64,000 bases of DNA from Sva-07 sp963747375 (lineage in GTDB: Bacteria; Actinomycetota; Acidimicrobiia; Acidimicrobiales; Ilumatobacteraceae). The notes under the pieces are model-generated. The model saw nothing but the letters and a program-made list of their open reading frames with translations, made no database searches and was not told where the DNA came from. The stretch lies in the NCBI GenBank assembly GCA_963747375.1, contig CAVVFL010000022.1:620001-684000 (forward strand), written 5' to 3'. The position numbers were made by a program, and so were the translations under genes. The stretch's first letter is position 1, and every line of letters starts with the position of its first letter. Below, piece by piece: positions 9,844 through 19,702 of the stretch.

Positions 9844-9877
9844 CGAACGCATGTTCTTGACAGCGTACGCATGTTCG
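9844..9877. promoter_or_regulatory. Two LexA-like SOS boxes flanking a TTGACA -35
   Basis: Site 1 (9844-9857) reads CGAACGCATGTTCT and matches 13 of 14 positions of the Gram-positive/actinobacterial SOS consensus CGAACRNRYGTTYC. Site 2 (9864-9877) reads CGTACGCATGTTCG and matches 12 of 14. Their centres are 20 bp apart, about two helical turns, and the hexamer TTGACA (9857-9862) lies between them. The arrangement could repress the DnaQ-GIY-YIG gene, the NYN gene, or both. LexA binding is inferred from sequence only. Confidence 0.6.
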
Positions 9878-9884
9878 TGCTCTC

Positions 9885-11578
9885 ATGCTCGCCATGCCAT
9901 CGCGTTCGATCGCCGAGTTGCCTCAGCAGCGGTCCTTCGACGAACTCGGCACGCCGCTCCACGAGGTCGTGTTCTGCGTGATCGACCTCGAGACCACGGG
10001 CGGCAACCGCAACGAGGACCAGATCACCGAGGTCGGCGCCGTGAAGGTGCAGGGCGGCCAGTGCCTCGGCACGTTCCAGACGCTGGTGAACCCGGGCCGG
10101 GCGATCCCACCGCAGATCACCGTGCTCACCGGGCTGTCCGACGTGCTCGTGTCGGCGGCGCCGCGCATCGGTGCGGTGCTGCCGTCGCTCATCGAGTTCG
10201 TCGGCGACGCCGTGATCGTGGGCCACAACGTCGGCTTCGACGTCGGCTTCCTCCGCGCCGCCTGCGAACGCCACGGCCGTCCACCGCTCGCCGGCACCGT
10301 GGTCGACACCGTCGCACTGGCGCGGCGCCTCCTGCGCGACGAGGTGCCCAACTGCAGGCTCGGCACCCTCGCCTCGCGTCTCCGACTCGATCACCAGCCG
10401 AGCCACCGGGCGCTCGACGACGCGCTCGCCACCACCGACCTGCTGCACCTGCTGATCGAGCGCGCCGCCGGGCTCGGGGTGCTCGGCCTCGACGACCTCG
10501 TCGCACTCGCCAAGCTCGCCGGCCACCCGCAGGCCGCGAAGCTCAAGATGACCGCCGACCTGCCCCGCACGCCGGGCGTCTACATGTTCCGCGGGCAGCG
10601 CGACGAGGTCCTGTACGTCGGCAAGGCCACCAACCTGCGCCAGCGGGTGCGGTCGTACTTCGGCAGCGAGGACCGCCGCAAGATCGGCCCGATGTTGCGC
10701 GAGACGCAGTCGGTGACCCACCTCGCTCTCCCCGATGCGCTCACCGCGGAGGTCATCGAGAGCCGACTGATCGCCTCGATGCTGCCGCGCTACAACCGCG
10801 CCGGGACGCGGGTCGACAAGTACTGCTTCGTCAAGCTCGACATCGAGTCGCCCGTGGCCACGCCTGTCGGTCGTCAAGAACCCCAGCCCGAAGGGGGTCC
10901 ATCTCGGGCCCCTCCCGTCACGCACGATGGCGAACCTCGTCGTCGAGGCGATCCAGAGTGCACTCCCCTTGCGGCGCTGCACCGCTCGCCTCGGCCGCAA
11001 CTTCGTCGCAGCAGCCGACGCGACTGCGTGCAGCGCCGCGCAGCTCGGCGTCGCACACTGCCCGTGCGCCGGCACGACCGATGCCGTCGAGTACGCCCGC
11101 ATCGTCGGGTTGGCCGCCGACGCACTCCAGGGTCGACCCGAGGTCGTCGTCGAACGCGTCCGCGACAAGATGTTGCAGCTCGCCTCACAACAGCGATTCG
11201 AGGAAGCCGCGTCGGTGCGCGACCGCTTGACCGCGCTTGATCGGAGCCACCCGCCGTCATCTGCTCGTCGAAGCACTCCGCGACGCCCTGCGCGCCGACA
11301 TCACACTCGGCGACACCACCTGGACGATCGAGCGCGGTCAGCTGGTCGACGCGACCAGAACCGGAACCGTCGGCCGCGCCCTCCCGATCGCGGCCCCGGA
11401 GCCCACCGCCGATCTCGTGCTCGGGCGGCACCAGATCGACGAGGCTCTCTGTCTCGCCCGGTTCTTCGACAAGCACGCGGCGCGCCTCACCGTGTCCGCG
11501 AGCGGTCCCTGGACGTTCCCGATCGCCGACCGAGTCCCCGAGCTCGTCGGGTTCGCGCGCCCGCGTCAGGCGGCGTGA
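9885..11578 (+). CDS. DnaQ-like 3'-5' exonuclease fused to GIY-YIG (UvrC/Cho-like) nuclease (two frameshifts)
   Basis: DNA-repair fusion of about 560 residues. The DEDDh exonuclease domain has VFCVIDLETTGG, VGHNVGFDVGFL and HRALDDALAT. The GIY-YIG domain has TPGVYMFRGQRDEVLYVGKATNLRQR, split here by its G-x-Y and Y-V-G-K motifs. A UVR motif (RFEEAASVRDRL) follows. The C-terminal RNase H-like half of UvrC is absent, as in Cho. Shifts lie near 10862 and 11240. A homologous fusion occurs in mycobacteria (Rv2191) near pimB and trpD, as here. The TTGACA and LexA-like boxes just upstream suggest DNA-damage induction. Its 3' end overlaps convergent trpD. ATG 9894 is an alternative start. Confidence 0.82.
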
Positions 11579-12614
11579 GCCTGCGACACCCGGATCAACG
11601 CATCGAGACGCGCCTGAGCATGACCATCGTCGATCGACGCTGCCGCCATCTCGATCCCGGCGCCGACATCGCCTGCGTGTCCCGCCACCACGAGTCCGGC
11701 GCCGGCGTTGAGCAGCACGATGTCGCGGTGCGGCCCCTGCTCGCCCGCCAGCACCCGCCGGACGACCAGTGCGTTCTCCTCCGGAGCGCCACCACGGAGA
11801 TCGTCGGCAGTCGCCAGAGCCAAGCCGTAGTCCGTCGGATCGATCGAGAACTCCGTGATCGCCCCGTCGGAGAGCGCGAGCACCCGTGACGAGCCCGTCG
11901 TGGTCAGCTCGTCGAGCCCCTCGCCGTGCACCACCCAGGCGTCGGTGAGACCCTGACGTTCGAGGGTCTCGATCATCGGTCGCGCAAACTCGGGGTCGGC
12001 GACGCCGATCAGCTGGCGCCTCACCCGCCCGGGGTTCGCCATCGGCCCGAGCAGGTTGAACATGGTCGGGATGCCGAGCTCTCGACGGGGCGGGCCGGTG
12101 AACCGGAACGCCGGGTGGAACATCGGCGCGAAGCAGAATCCGATACCCGCCTCGCGCACGCATGCGCGACGCCGTCGGCGTGCAACTCGACGGCGACGCC
12201 GAGCAGCTCGAGCACGTCGGCGGCGCCGCACTTCGACGAGGCCGACCGGTTGCCGTGCTTGCAGACGGGCGCTCCGGCGCCGGCGGCGACGAGTGAGGCC
12301 ATCGTCGACACGTTGATCGAGTGCGATCCGTCGCCTCCGGTACCGACGATGTCGAGGCACGCCGAACGTTCGTCGTCGGTCAGCGGCACGAACGTCGCCT
12401 CGTGCAACGTCGCCTCGAGCAGGCCGGCGAGTTCGTCGACGGTCTCGCCCTTCGCCCGGAGGCCGACGAGAAAGCCGCCGATCTGTGCGGTGGTCGCGTC
12501 GCCCCGCAGGATCGCCGTCATCACCGACCCTGCCGTGGCGGCGTCGAGATCGTGTCCGGCGACCAGCGCCGACATCACGGTTGGCCAGTCGTGGAAGGGT
12601 TCGTGGCTCGACAT
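11566..12614 (-). CDS. trpD: Anthranilate phosphoribosyltransferase TrpD (one frameshift)
   Basis: Second step of tryptophan synthesis, joining anthranilate and PRPP. Family motifs appear in order: LVGLRAKGETVDELAG, the PRPP loop DIVGTGGDGSHSINVST, KHGNRSASSKCGAADVLELLG, GFCFAPMFHPAF and FNLLGPMANPG. Length (about 350) is normal. A shift near 12160 breaks DGVA from CVREAGIGF. ATG 12614 is well supported. No other trp genes are adjacent. It converges on the DnaQ-GIY-YIG gene, overlapping by 13 bp. Confidence 0.92.
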
Positions 12615-12657
12615 GGGCCGCAGCGTACGTGCCGGGTTCGTCGGCGGCGAAGCGCGT

Positions 12658-12898
12658 TCAGGCAGGGCGACGGCGCTGGCGGATGATCCGTCGCCGCTCG
12701 CGTTCGGTGGCGCCACCCCAGACCCCGGCCTTTTCCGCGGAACGACAGCGCGTGCTCGAGGCACGAGTCCTGGACGTGACATCCGGCGCAGACGGCCTTG
12801 GCCGCCTCGGCACCCTCGTCGTCGTCGGGATAGAAGATCGACGGGTCGAGCCCCCGACACGCTCCGAGATCCCACCATTTCAATTCTTGTAGCGACAC
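12658..12898 (-). CDS. WhiB-family iron-sulfur transcription regulator (one frameshift)
   Basis: Actinobacteria-specific regulator of about 80 residues binding a 4Fe-4S cluster through four cysteines: GACRG, VCAGC and SCLEHAL. After correcting a shift near 12737 in a GGAAAAGG context, the turn motif GVWGG and a basic C-terminal tail (TERERRRIIRQRRRP) appear, and the stop falls at 12658. Uncorrected, the tail lacks both features. GTG at 12898 starts MSLQELKWWDLGACRG. The subclass cannot be fixed from sequence alone; the product would act with a sigma factor in redox- or stress-responsive control. Confidence 0.88.
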
Positions 12899-12998
12899 TG
12901 CGACTCGATTCCCACGACGGTTGTCGAGCCGAATCTAGAACGCCGCAAGCGCCCGCGCCAGTGAAAATCTCGTTTCCGCCCTGGTCAGCGACTGGAGC

Positions 12999-13590
12999 TC
13001 AGGGCTCGAGATCGCCGAGCAGCTCGGCGTGGGTCGTGTCGCTCAGTTCGACGCTTTCGAGGTACTCGGGATGCGTGATCTCGAGCGGACCGGTCCGGCG
13101 GCGAACGCAGCGACCTGCTCCGGCGTGAACTCGAACCGGACGTAGTGCACCGCGGCGGTCACTTCCTCACGGGTGAGCTGGCCGGCGTGGGCCTCCTCGG
13201 TGATCGAGGCGATCCGATCGCCGTTGTCGAGCACGATCACGAACGACCGCTCGATGCCGACCAGCTTCGGCAGCCACTCGCGCATCTGGTCGTCGTCGGT
13301 GAGCTCGATGAAGACCGTGGCGCACAGCTGGCCCGGGCTCGGGGATCAGCGGGTTGTAGATGTCGAGCTCGACCTGGATGCCCTCGTCGGTGACGATCTT
13401 CTCGACGCGGGCCATCTCCTGGATCTGGAAGCGCATGGTGTCGCGGTTCTCGAACATCAGCGTGACGATCGTGCCGAACGAGACGCGCCGGCGGCGCTTG
13501 AGCTCGATCACTGCGGCGCGGAACGTCGTCGCGCTCGCGCTCGTAGGCGCGCACGTCGGCGATGTCGTCGAGGGTGAGCTTGCGGGACAT
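12999..13590 (-). CDS. DUF3501 family protein (three frameshifts)
   Basis: Reconstructed as MSRKLTLDDIADVRAYERERD, FRAAVIELKRRRRVSFGT, TLMFENRDTMRFQIQEMARVEKI, ELDIYNPLIP, FTPEQVAAFAAGPV and LEITHPEYLESVELSDTT, ending GDLEP at a stop in 12999-13001. DUF3501 proteins are typically encoded with a CCG-domain Fe-S protein and rubrerythrin, exactly as here, and are thought to belong to a peroxide-stress redox system. Shifts lie near 13540, 13335 and 13093. Biochemical role unknown. Confidence 0.8.
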
Positions 13591-13626
13591 GGTGGGGATG
13601 CTCCTCTGCGGTGCGAGATGGGCCCG

Positions 13627-14957
13627 TCACTCTTCGGGGATGCCGTAGGCCCGGGCGATGATCTGCAGCGGGTGCACCGGCCTCGCGCCGGTCTGTTCGA
13701 CGATGGCCGTGTTGGCCAGGTGGCAGTCGCCGGCGACGACGTCGCCGCCGGCGGCCTTGGCGATCTCGTCGCCGATCTTCTTGGCGATCGGGATGCGAGA
13801 TGTCCTCGTTCTCGGCGCGCAGGCCCCACATGCCGTCGATGCCGGAGCACTGCTGGCACGAGCTTGACCTTGGCGCCGGTGAGCTTCATCAGGTCGCGGC
13901 TCTTGAAGCCGATGTTCTGGGCCCGCAGGTGGCAGGGGGTGTGGTAGGTGATCTGCGTCGGGCGATCTCGCCGGTGAAGTCGGTGTCGAGCGACGTGCCG
14001 TCGCCCTTGTGGAGCTTCATCAGGTACTCGGCCGCGTCGTAGGTGTGCTCGGCGACGAGCTGCGGCGTCGGGCGCGTCGTCGCCGACGTAGTCGAGGTAG
14101 TCCTTCTTCAGCACGTAGCCGCAGGTCGGCTGGGGCACGACGATGTCGTTGCCGCGTGCGCACGCTCGGCGGCCAAGCGCCTTGACGTTCTTCTCGGCGA
14201 TCCTTCGTGAACTTCTCGACGTCGCCGCTGTGCAGCCACGGGGCGCCGCAGCAGCCGGCCCTCGGGGAGCTCGCACTCGATGCCGTTGCGCTCGTAGACC
14301 TTCACGAGGTCCTGGCCGATGCTGGGTCTCCTGGTACTCGACGAGGCAGGTGGGGAACACCGCCACCTTGCCCTGCCGCTTGGCGATGCGCACCTTGGGC
14401 GACGCTTCTTGAACCAGGTCGAGAAGCGCTGGCTGGCGTAGGGCGGCAGCAGGCGCACCGCCGACGACGCCGGTGACCTTCTCCACGACCTTGCGCATGC
14501 CGCGACCCGGGCGTCGGCGTTGATGATCTTGTTGGCGAGCGGGGCCGGCGGCGGTGGCGAGCCTTGCCCATCAGATCGGTGCGCCCCATCAGCTGCGTCG
14601 GTCGCCTGTCGCGGGCCGGACCTGATCCCGTTGGCGTGCCGCATCGCGTCGGCGCGCAGCATCAGGCGGGGGAAGTCGAGCTCCCACTCGTGCAGCTCGG
14701 GGATGTACGGGCAGTTGATGTAGCAGAGCTTGCACTGGAAGCACTCGTCGACGACCTGGTCCTGCTCGGCCGGGGTGAGCCGGCCGGCGTCCTGGTCGTC
14801 GTGCCGGTCGATCATCTCGAACAGCGTCGGGAACGACGTGCAGAACTTGAAGCACAGCCGACAGCCGTGGCACAGGTCGTAGACCCGGGTCAGCTCCTCG
14901 CGGACGTCGGCCTCGTCGAGGTACGTCGGGATGCTTCGGGTCGTAGGTGGTCGTCAT
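13627..14957 (-). CDS. Fe-S binding CCG-domain oxidoreductase (GlpC/HdrD-like), many frameshifts
   Basis: About 440 residues when pieced together. Two N-terminal 4Fe-4S motifs are visible: CHGCRLCFKFC and CFQCKLCYINCP. C-terminal cysteine-rich regions follow, with PTCGYVLKKDYLDYV and ITYHTPCHLRAQNIGF, typical of CCG domains. ATG 14957 (MTTTYDPKHP) is the start and the stop follows RAYGIPEE at 13627. At least eight shifts are needed, the highest density in the window, but every Fe-S motif survives in some frame. It probably passes electrons in the rubrerythrin/peroxide system of its neighbours; the electron donor is unknown. Confidence 0.75.
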
Positions 14958-15063
14958 GGACGTACCTCGGTCACGCGTGCTGAGAAGTGGGATGGGCGTG
15001 GCGGGAAGGGGTCGGCGAGGCGACCCCTTCCCGCATCGAACGAGCCGGAGGCTCGGTCGCGAG

Positions 15064-15485
<422 letters not shown>

Positions 15486-15541
15486 GGGGTTGTCTCCTTG
15501 ATGTTGGTGATAGGGGATGTTGTTGGTGGATGGACAGGCGA

Positions 15542-15971
15542 TCAGGCGGCGCCGACGCAGGTGGCACAGGTGCCGTGGAACACGATGGTGGTGGAACTGG
15601 CGGTGAAGCCGTCGTCGCCGGCGGCGACGAGCTGGTCGGCTCCGTCGACGTAGACGTCGGGCACGGAGCCGCAGGTGCTGCACACGCCGTGGTGGTGGTC
15701 GTCGACGTTCGGGTCGAACCGGATCGCGCCCGATCCGATGGTCAGCGGCCTGGAGCTCACCCATGTCGACGAGGTCGTTGAGCGTCTGGTAGACGGTGCG
15801 CAGCGAGATGCCGGGCATCATCCGACTCGCCCGGACGAACAGCGCCTCGGCCGTCGGGTGGCTGGTGTTGCCGTCGAGGAGCGTGAAGAGCAACTGCCGC
15901 TGTGGCGTGACCTTCAAGCCCTTGGCCCGGAAGGCCTCGGCGAGTTCGGTCGGCGATTTCACGGGATCCAT
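15542..15971 (-). CDS. Fur/PerR-family metal-dependent repressor (one frameshift)
   Basis: About 140 residues. A winged-helix domain has GLKVTPQRQLLFTLLDG and GISLRTVYQTLNDLVDMGEL. The metal/dimerisation domain has FDPNVDDHHHGVCSTCG and a second CATC, giving the two CxxC pairs of structural zinc. A shift near 15753 separates the domains. Directly upstream of rubrerythrin on the same strand, so it is most simply a PerR-like peroxide sensor controlling its own operon. A bulged inverted repeat lies just upstream. Confidence 0.85.
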
Positions 15972-15982
15972 CCTAGAGCGCA

Positions 15983-16006
15983 CACGTTGTTAGTTCGCAA
16001 CTCGTG
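15983..16006. promoter_or_regulatory. Candidate operator upstream of the Fur/PerR gene
   Basis: Arms CACGTTG (15983-15989) and CAACTCGTG (15998-16006) form an inverted repeat with one bulged base around an 8-nt centre. It lies 12 nt upstream of the Fur/PerR start, between it and the divergent glpD-like gene. It does not match the classical Fur box well, so assignment is tentative. Confidence 0.3.
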
Positions 16007-16054
16007 CAGATTGTGACCTTCGCCTCTGTCATCCGGACCTCGTAGCATCGACAC

Positions 16055-17784
16055 ATGTCCTCGTCGATGCGACCCTTCGAGCGGCGCGTCATGCTCGATG
16101 CGCTGCGAGCCGCCGGCCGGCCCGGCGGCGAACCCTTCGACGTGCTCGTCGTCGGCGGCGGGATCACCGGTGTCGGCGTGGCGCTCGACGCCGCCGCACG
16201 CGGCCTGCGCACCGCGCTCGTCGAGCGCGACGACTTCGCCGTCGGGCACGTCGTCGAAGAGTTCGAAGATGGTCCACGGCGGCCTGCGCTACCTGCAGCA
16301 GGGCGACGTCCGCCTCGTCTACGAGGCACTGCGCGAACGACATCGGCTGATGCGCAACGCGCCCCACCTCGTCGAGGTGCTGCCGTTCATGATCCCGATC
16401 CTCACCAAGGACGGCGTCGTGTCGAAGAAGATGGCCAAGGCGCTCGGCTCGGCGATGTGGATGTACGACCTCACCGGCGGATGGCGCATCGGCAAGCTCC
16501 ACAAGCGCGTGTCGGGCGAACAGGCCGCGCGCCACTTCCCCACCACCCACCTCGACAAGCTGAGCGCCGGTTACCTCTACTACGACGCCGGCGTCGACGA
16601 CGCCCGGCTCACCCTGACCGTCGCCCGTACCGCGGCGCCAGCGCGGTGCGGTGATCGTGAATCGCTGCGGCGTCGTCGACATCACCACCGACGCCGACGG
16701 TCGGGCCAACGGCGCCACCGTCGAGGCCGACGGACGAACGCATCCACGTGCCGGCGCGATGCGTCGTCAACGCCGCCGGGGTGTGGGCCGACGAGGTGCG
16801 AGCCCTCGACGAGGGCGCCGACCCCGACTCGATCCGACCGGCCAAGGGCGTGCACGTCACGGTCCCGTGGGCGAAGGTTCGCAACGACATCGCCGTCGTC
16901 ATCCCGGTTCGCAGCGACAAGCGCAGCCTGTTCGTGGTGCCGTGGGGCGAGCAGCCCGACGGCACGTTCCGACACGTCTACGTCGGCACCACCGACACCG
17001 ACTACGACGGACCGCTCGACGACCCGCAGTGCACGAGCGACGACATCGACTACGTCCTCGACCGCACTCAACCAGGCGCTCACGGAGACCGTCACCGCGA
17101 CGACATCACCGGCGTGTGGGCCGGGCTGCGTCCGCTGGTGAAGTCCGCATCGACCGAGGGCGACACGCAAACCGCCGACCTGTCTCGTCGGCATCAGGTT
17201 GCGGTCAGCGACTCGGGGGTCGTCACGGTCACCGGCGGCAAGCTGACGACCTACCGCGAGATGGCCGAGGACACCGTCGACGTGGTCGTTCGACAGCTCG
17301 ATGCGCCGAGGCGCAACTCGTCGCTCGACGACCCGGCGACTCCCGCTGTTCGGTGCGACACGACGTTCCCGCGACCGATCGAGGAACCACGGCGGCCCAT
17401 CTGGCCCACCGATTCGGCACGCAGGCCGACGAGGTCCGCGCCCTCGTCGCGTTCGACCCGTCCCTGGGCGAACCGCTCGTGCCGGGCCTGCCCTACCTGC
17501 GCGCCGAGGCCGTCTACGCCGCGCGCCACGAGATGGCGACCACCCTCGACGACGTGCTCATCCGCCGCACCCGCGCCCATCTGTTCGATCGAGCCGCCAC
17601 GCTCGACGTCGCCACCGAGGTCGCCGCCCTTCTGGCCCCGGAACTCGGCTGGGACGCCGCCGAGACGGACCTTCAGGTGAGCCGCTATCGAGCGCTGTGC
17701 CTCGCCGAAGACGAAGCGGCTCGAGCGTCGGGCGGACCCGACACCGCACGCAGCCCCGTCACCGACCGCAGGAGCCGACGATGA
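16055..17784 (+). CDS. glpD: FAD-dependent glycerol-3-phosphate dehydrogenase, GlpD-like (about six frameshifts)
   Basis: Oxidises glycerol-3-phosphate to dihydroxyacetone phosphate at the membrane. The N-terminus has the FAD dinucleotide fold DVLVVGGGITGVGVALDAAARG, given here only by its GGGITG core, then SKMVHGGLRYLQQGDVRLV, AGYLYYDAGVDDARL, RCVVNAAGVWADEVR, GVHVTVPWAKV, YVGTTDTDYDGPL and VTVTGGKLTTYREMAEDT. Shifts lie near 16250, 16636, 16738, 17067, 17098 and 17300. The C-terminal domain ends near 17784, where ATGA overlaps the next start. Followed by a flavoprotein, a membrane protein and GlpK, forming a glycerol-phosphate operon. Confidence 0.85.
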
Positions 17785-19264
17785 CCACCTCGCCAACGCC
17801 ACCGATTGAACTACTCGGCACGGGTTCCCGCTTCGACGGGCCCGGCGTCGAGGTTCCCGAGGACGCACTCCGCGCGCTCGAGTCGATCTGCGAGGTGGTG
17901 ACGGAGGGCCCCGATGTCGCCGAGGCGAGCCGCGACTGGTGGCCGCTCGCACTGCACTGGGCACTCGCCGGCGAGGTGCCCCAACTCGCCGACGTCGTCG
18001 TGAGGCCGACGTCGACCGGCGAGGTCGTCGCGCGTCGCGCAGGTGTGCAACAACGCTCGCCTGCCGCTCACTGTCACGGGCGGTCGCAGCGGCGTGTGCG
18101 GGGCCTCGGCACCCGTGTTCGGCGGCGTGGTGCTCGACGCCACGGCGCTCGCCGGCGTCGTCGGGATCGACGAGATCTCCGGCGTCGTCGAGGTGCTCCC
18201 CGGCACGTTCGGACCCGACCTCGAACACGTACTCGGAGCAGCCGGTCTGTCGGTCGGCCACTTCCCGCAGAGCTTCGACCTGGCGACGGTCGGCGGATGG
18301 GTCGGCTCGCGTGGCGCCGGCCAGTACTCGACGCGCTACGGCAAGATCGAAGACATGGTGGTCGGCCTCGAGGTCGGTTCTCGCCGATGGCACCATCGTG
18401 CGCACGGGCGGCGCTCCGGCGGCCGCCGCGGGTCCCGACCTCACCCAGCTGTTCGTCGGCTCCGAGGGCACGCTCGGCGTGATCACCAGGGTGTGGTTGC
18501 GAACGCACCCGATCCCCGAAGACGAACAACGCGCGGCGTACTCCTTCGCATCGTTCGGTGACGGCGTCGACGCCTGCCGGCAGATTCTGCGCGCCGGCGC
18601 CACACCCGCGGTGCTGCGTCTCTACGACGCGGCCGAGTCGCAGCGGGGTCAGGGCGGCGACGGCACCGAGTGCATCCTGCTCGTGCTCGACGAGGGCGAC
18701 TCGGCGATCGTCGGCGCCACCATGACGATCGTCGAACGCAGCTGCGACGCCGCCGGCGCGAAGCCCGCCGACATCGGCCTGGTCGAGACATGGCTCGGCC
18801 ACCGCAACGACACCTCGGCATTGCAGGGGCTCACCCGCAAGGGGTTCGTCGTCGACACGATGGAGATTGCGGCACCATGGTCGAAGATCGACTCACTGTT
18901 CAGCGACGTGCGCGCCGCGATGATGGCGGTACCGCATGCGCGAGCAGCGACATGCCATCTCTCGCACAGCTACGTCGACGGTGCCTGTCTCTACTTCACG
19001 TTCGCCGCCACTCCCCCGCCCGACGAGATCGAGTCGACGTACATCGCGCTGTGGGATGCCGGTCAACGAGCCGTGCTCGCCGGCGGGGGCAACCTGTCGC
19101 ATCACCACGGCGTCGGCCTCAACCGCGGTCGCTTCATGGTCGAGGCGTTGGGAACGGGCCATGGCGTGCTCGCGTCGATCAAGGCCGCACTCGACCCGAA
19201 CGGCATCATGAATCCGGGCAAGCTCGGCCTGCCCACTCCGTTCGGCGAGGTCCCGTGGCCGTGA
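17781..19264 (+). CDS. FAD-linked oxidase family, alkyl-DHAP synthase-like (two frameshifts)
   Basis: About 490 residues. The PCMH-type FAD-binding domain has LPLTVTGGRSGVCG, LDATALAGVVGIDE and DLATVGGWVGSRGAGQYSTRYGKIED as successive conserved blocks; the C-terminal cap has GSEGTLGVITRVWLRTHP, SHSYVDGACLYFTF, the histidine triad GNLSHHHGVGLNRG and LDPNGIMNPGKLGLP. The triad and the context beside GlpD and GlpK point to alkyldihydroxyacetonephosphate synthase, which installs the ether bond of plasmalogen-type lipids, rather than a simple lactate or glycolate oxidase. Shifts near 18033 and 18378. Start ATG 17781 has GGAG upstream. Confidence 0.75.
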
Positions 19265-19680
19265 ACGATCTTGCTCGACGATGGGATCTCGATGCAGTCC
19301 GCGCCGGGATCGGTGTCTGTCTGGTCCTGGCGATTCCGCTCACGCTGATTGCCGCGTTCGTCGACTCCAGCGACGCCGGGCTCAACGCGTTCTTCTTCTT
19401 CGGCGCGATGTTCGGGTTCGTGCTCGGATCCGGATGCGCGGCGTGGATTCAGACGCGTGGGACCCCGTTGAGCCACGGCATCGTCACGGCGATGGTCGCG
19501 TATCTCGGCGCCCAGGCCGTCTTCATCACGATCCGACTGATCGCCGGCAACAGCGTCAATTGGTTCGGTGTGTTCTTCACCTTGTCGCTGGTGATGCTCG
19601 CCGGCATCTTCGGCGGCCTCCTCGGAAGCCTGCTGCAGGCTCGTGGTGTCGTACCGTCGAGCCGTAGATCGCAGTCGTGA
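19261..19680 (+). CDS. Small four-span membrane protein in the glp-like operon
   Basis: 139 residues from GTG 19261, whose GTGA overlaps the preceding stop. Hydrophobic segments: IGVCLVLAIPLTLIAAFV, LNAFFFFGAMFGFVLGSG, VTAMVAYLGAQAVFITIRL and GVFFTLSLVMLAGIFGGLLG. No family is recognised. Tight coupling to the AGPS-like gene and to GlpK downstream suggests a role in lipid or glycerol handling, but nothing in the sequence shows it. Confidence 0.8.
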   Translation: MNDLARRWDLDAVRAGIGVCLVLAIPLTLIAAFVDSSDAGLNAFFFFGAMFGFVLGSGCAAWIQTRGTPLSHGIVTAMVAYLGAQAVFITIRLIAGNSVNWFGVFFTLSLVMLAGIFGGLLGSLLQARGVVPSSRRSQS

Positions 19681-19702
19681 GCAACGCGGGGAGAACACAC
19701 AG

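Noticed and set aside
15983..16006. Classical Fur box before the Fur/PerR gene
   Set aside because: The dyad does not match the A/T-rich Fur consensus; kept only as a tentative operator.
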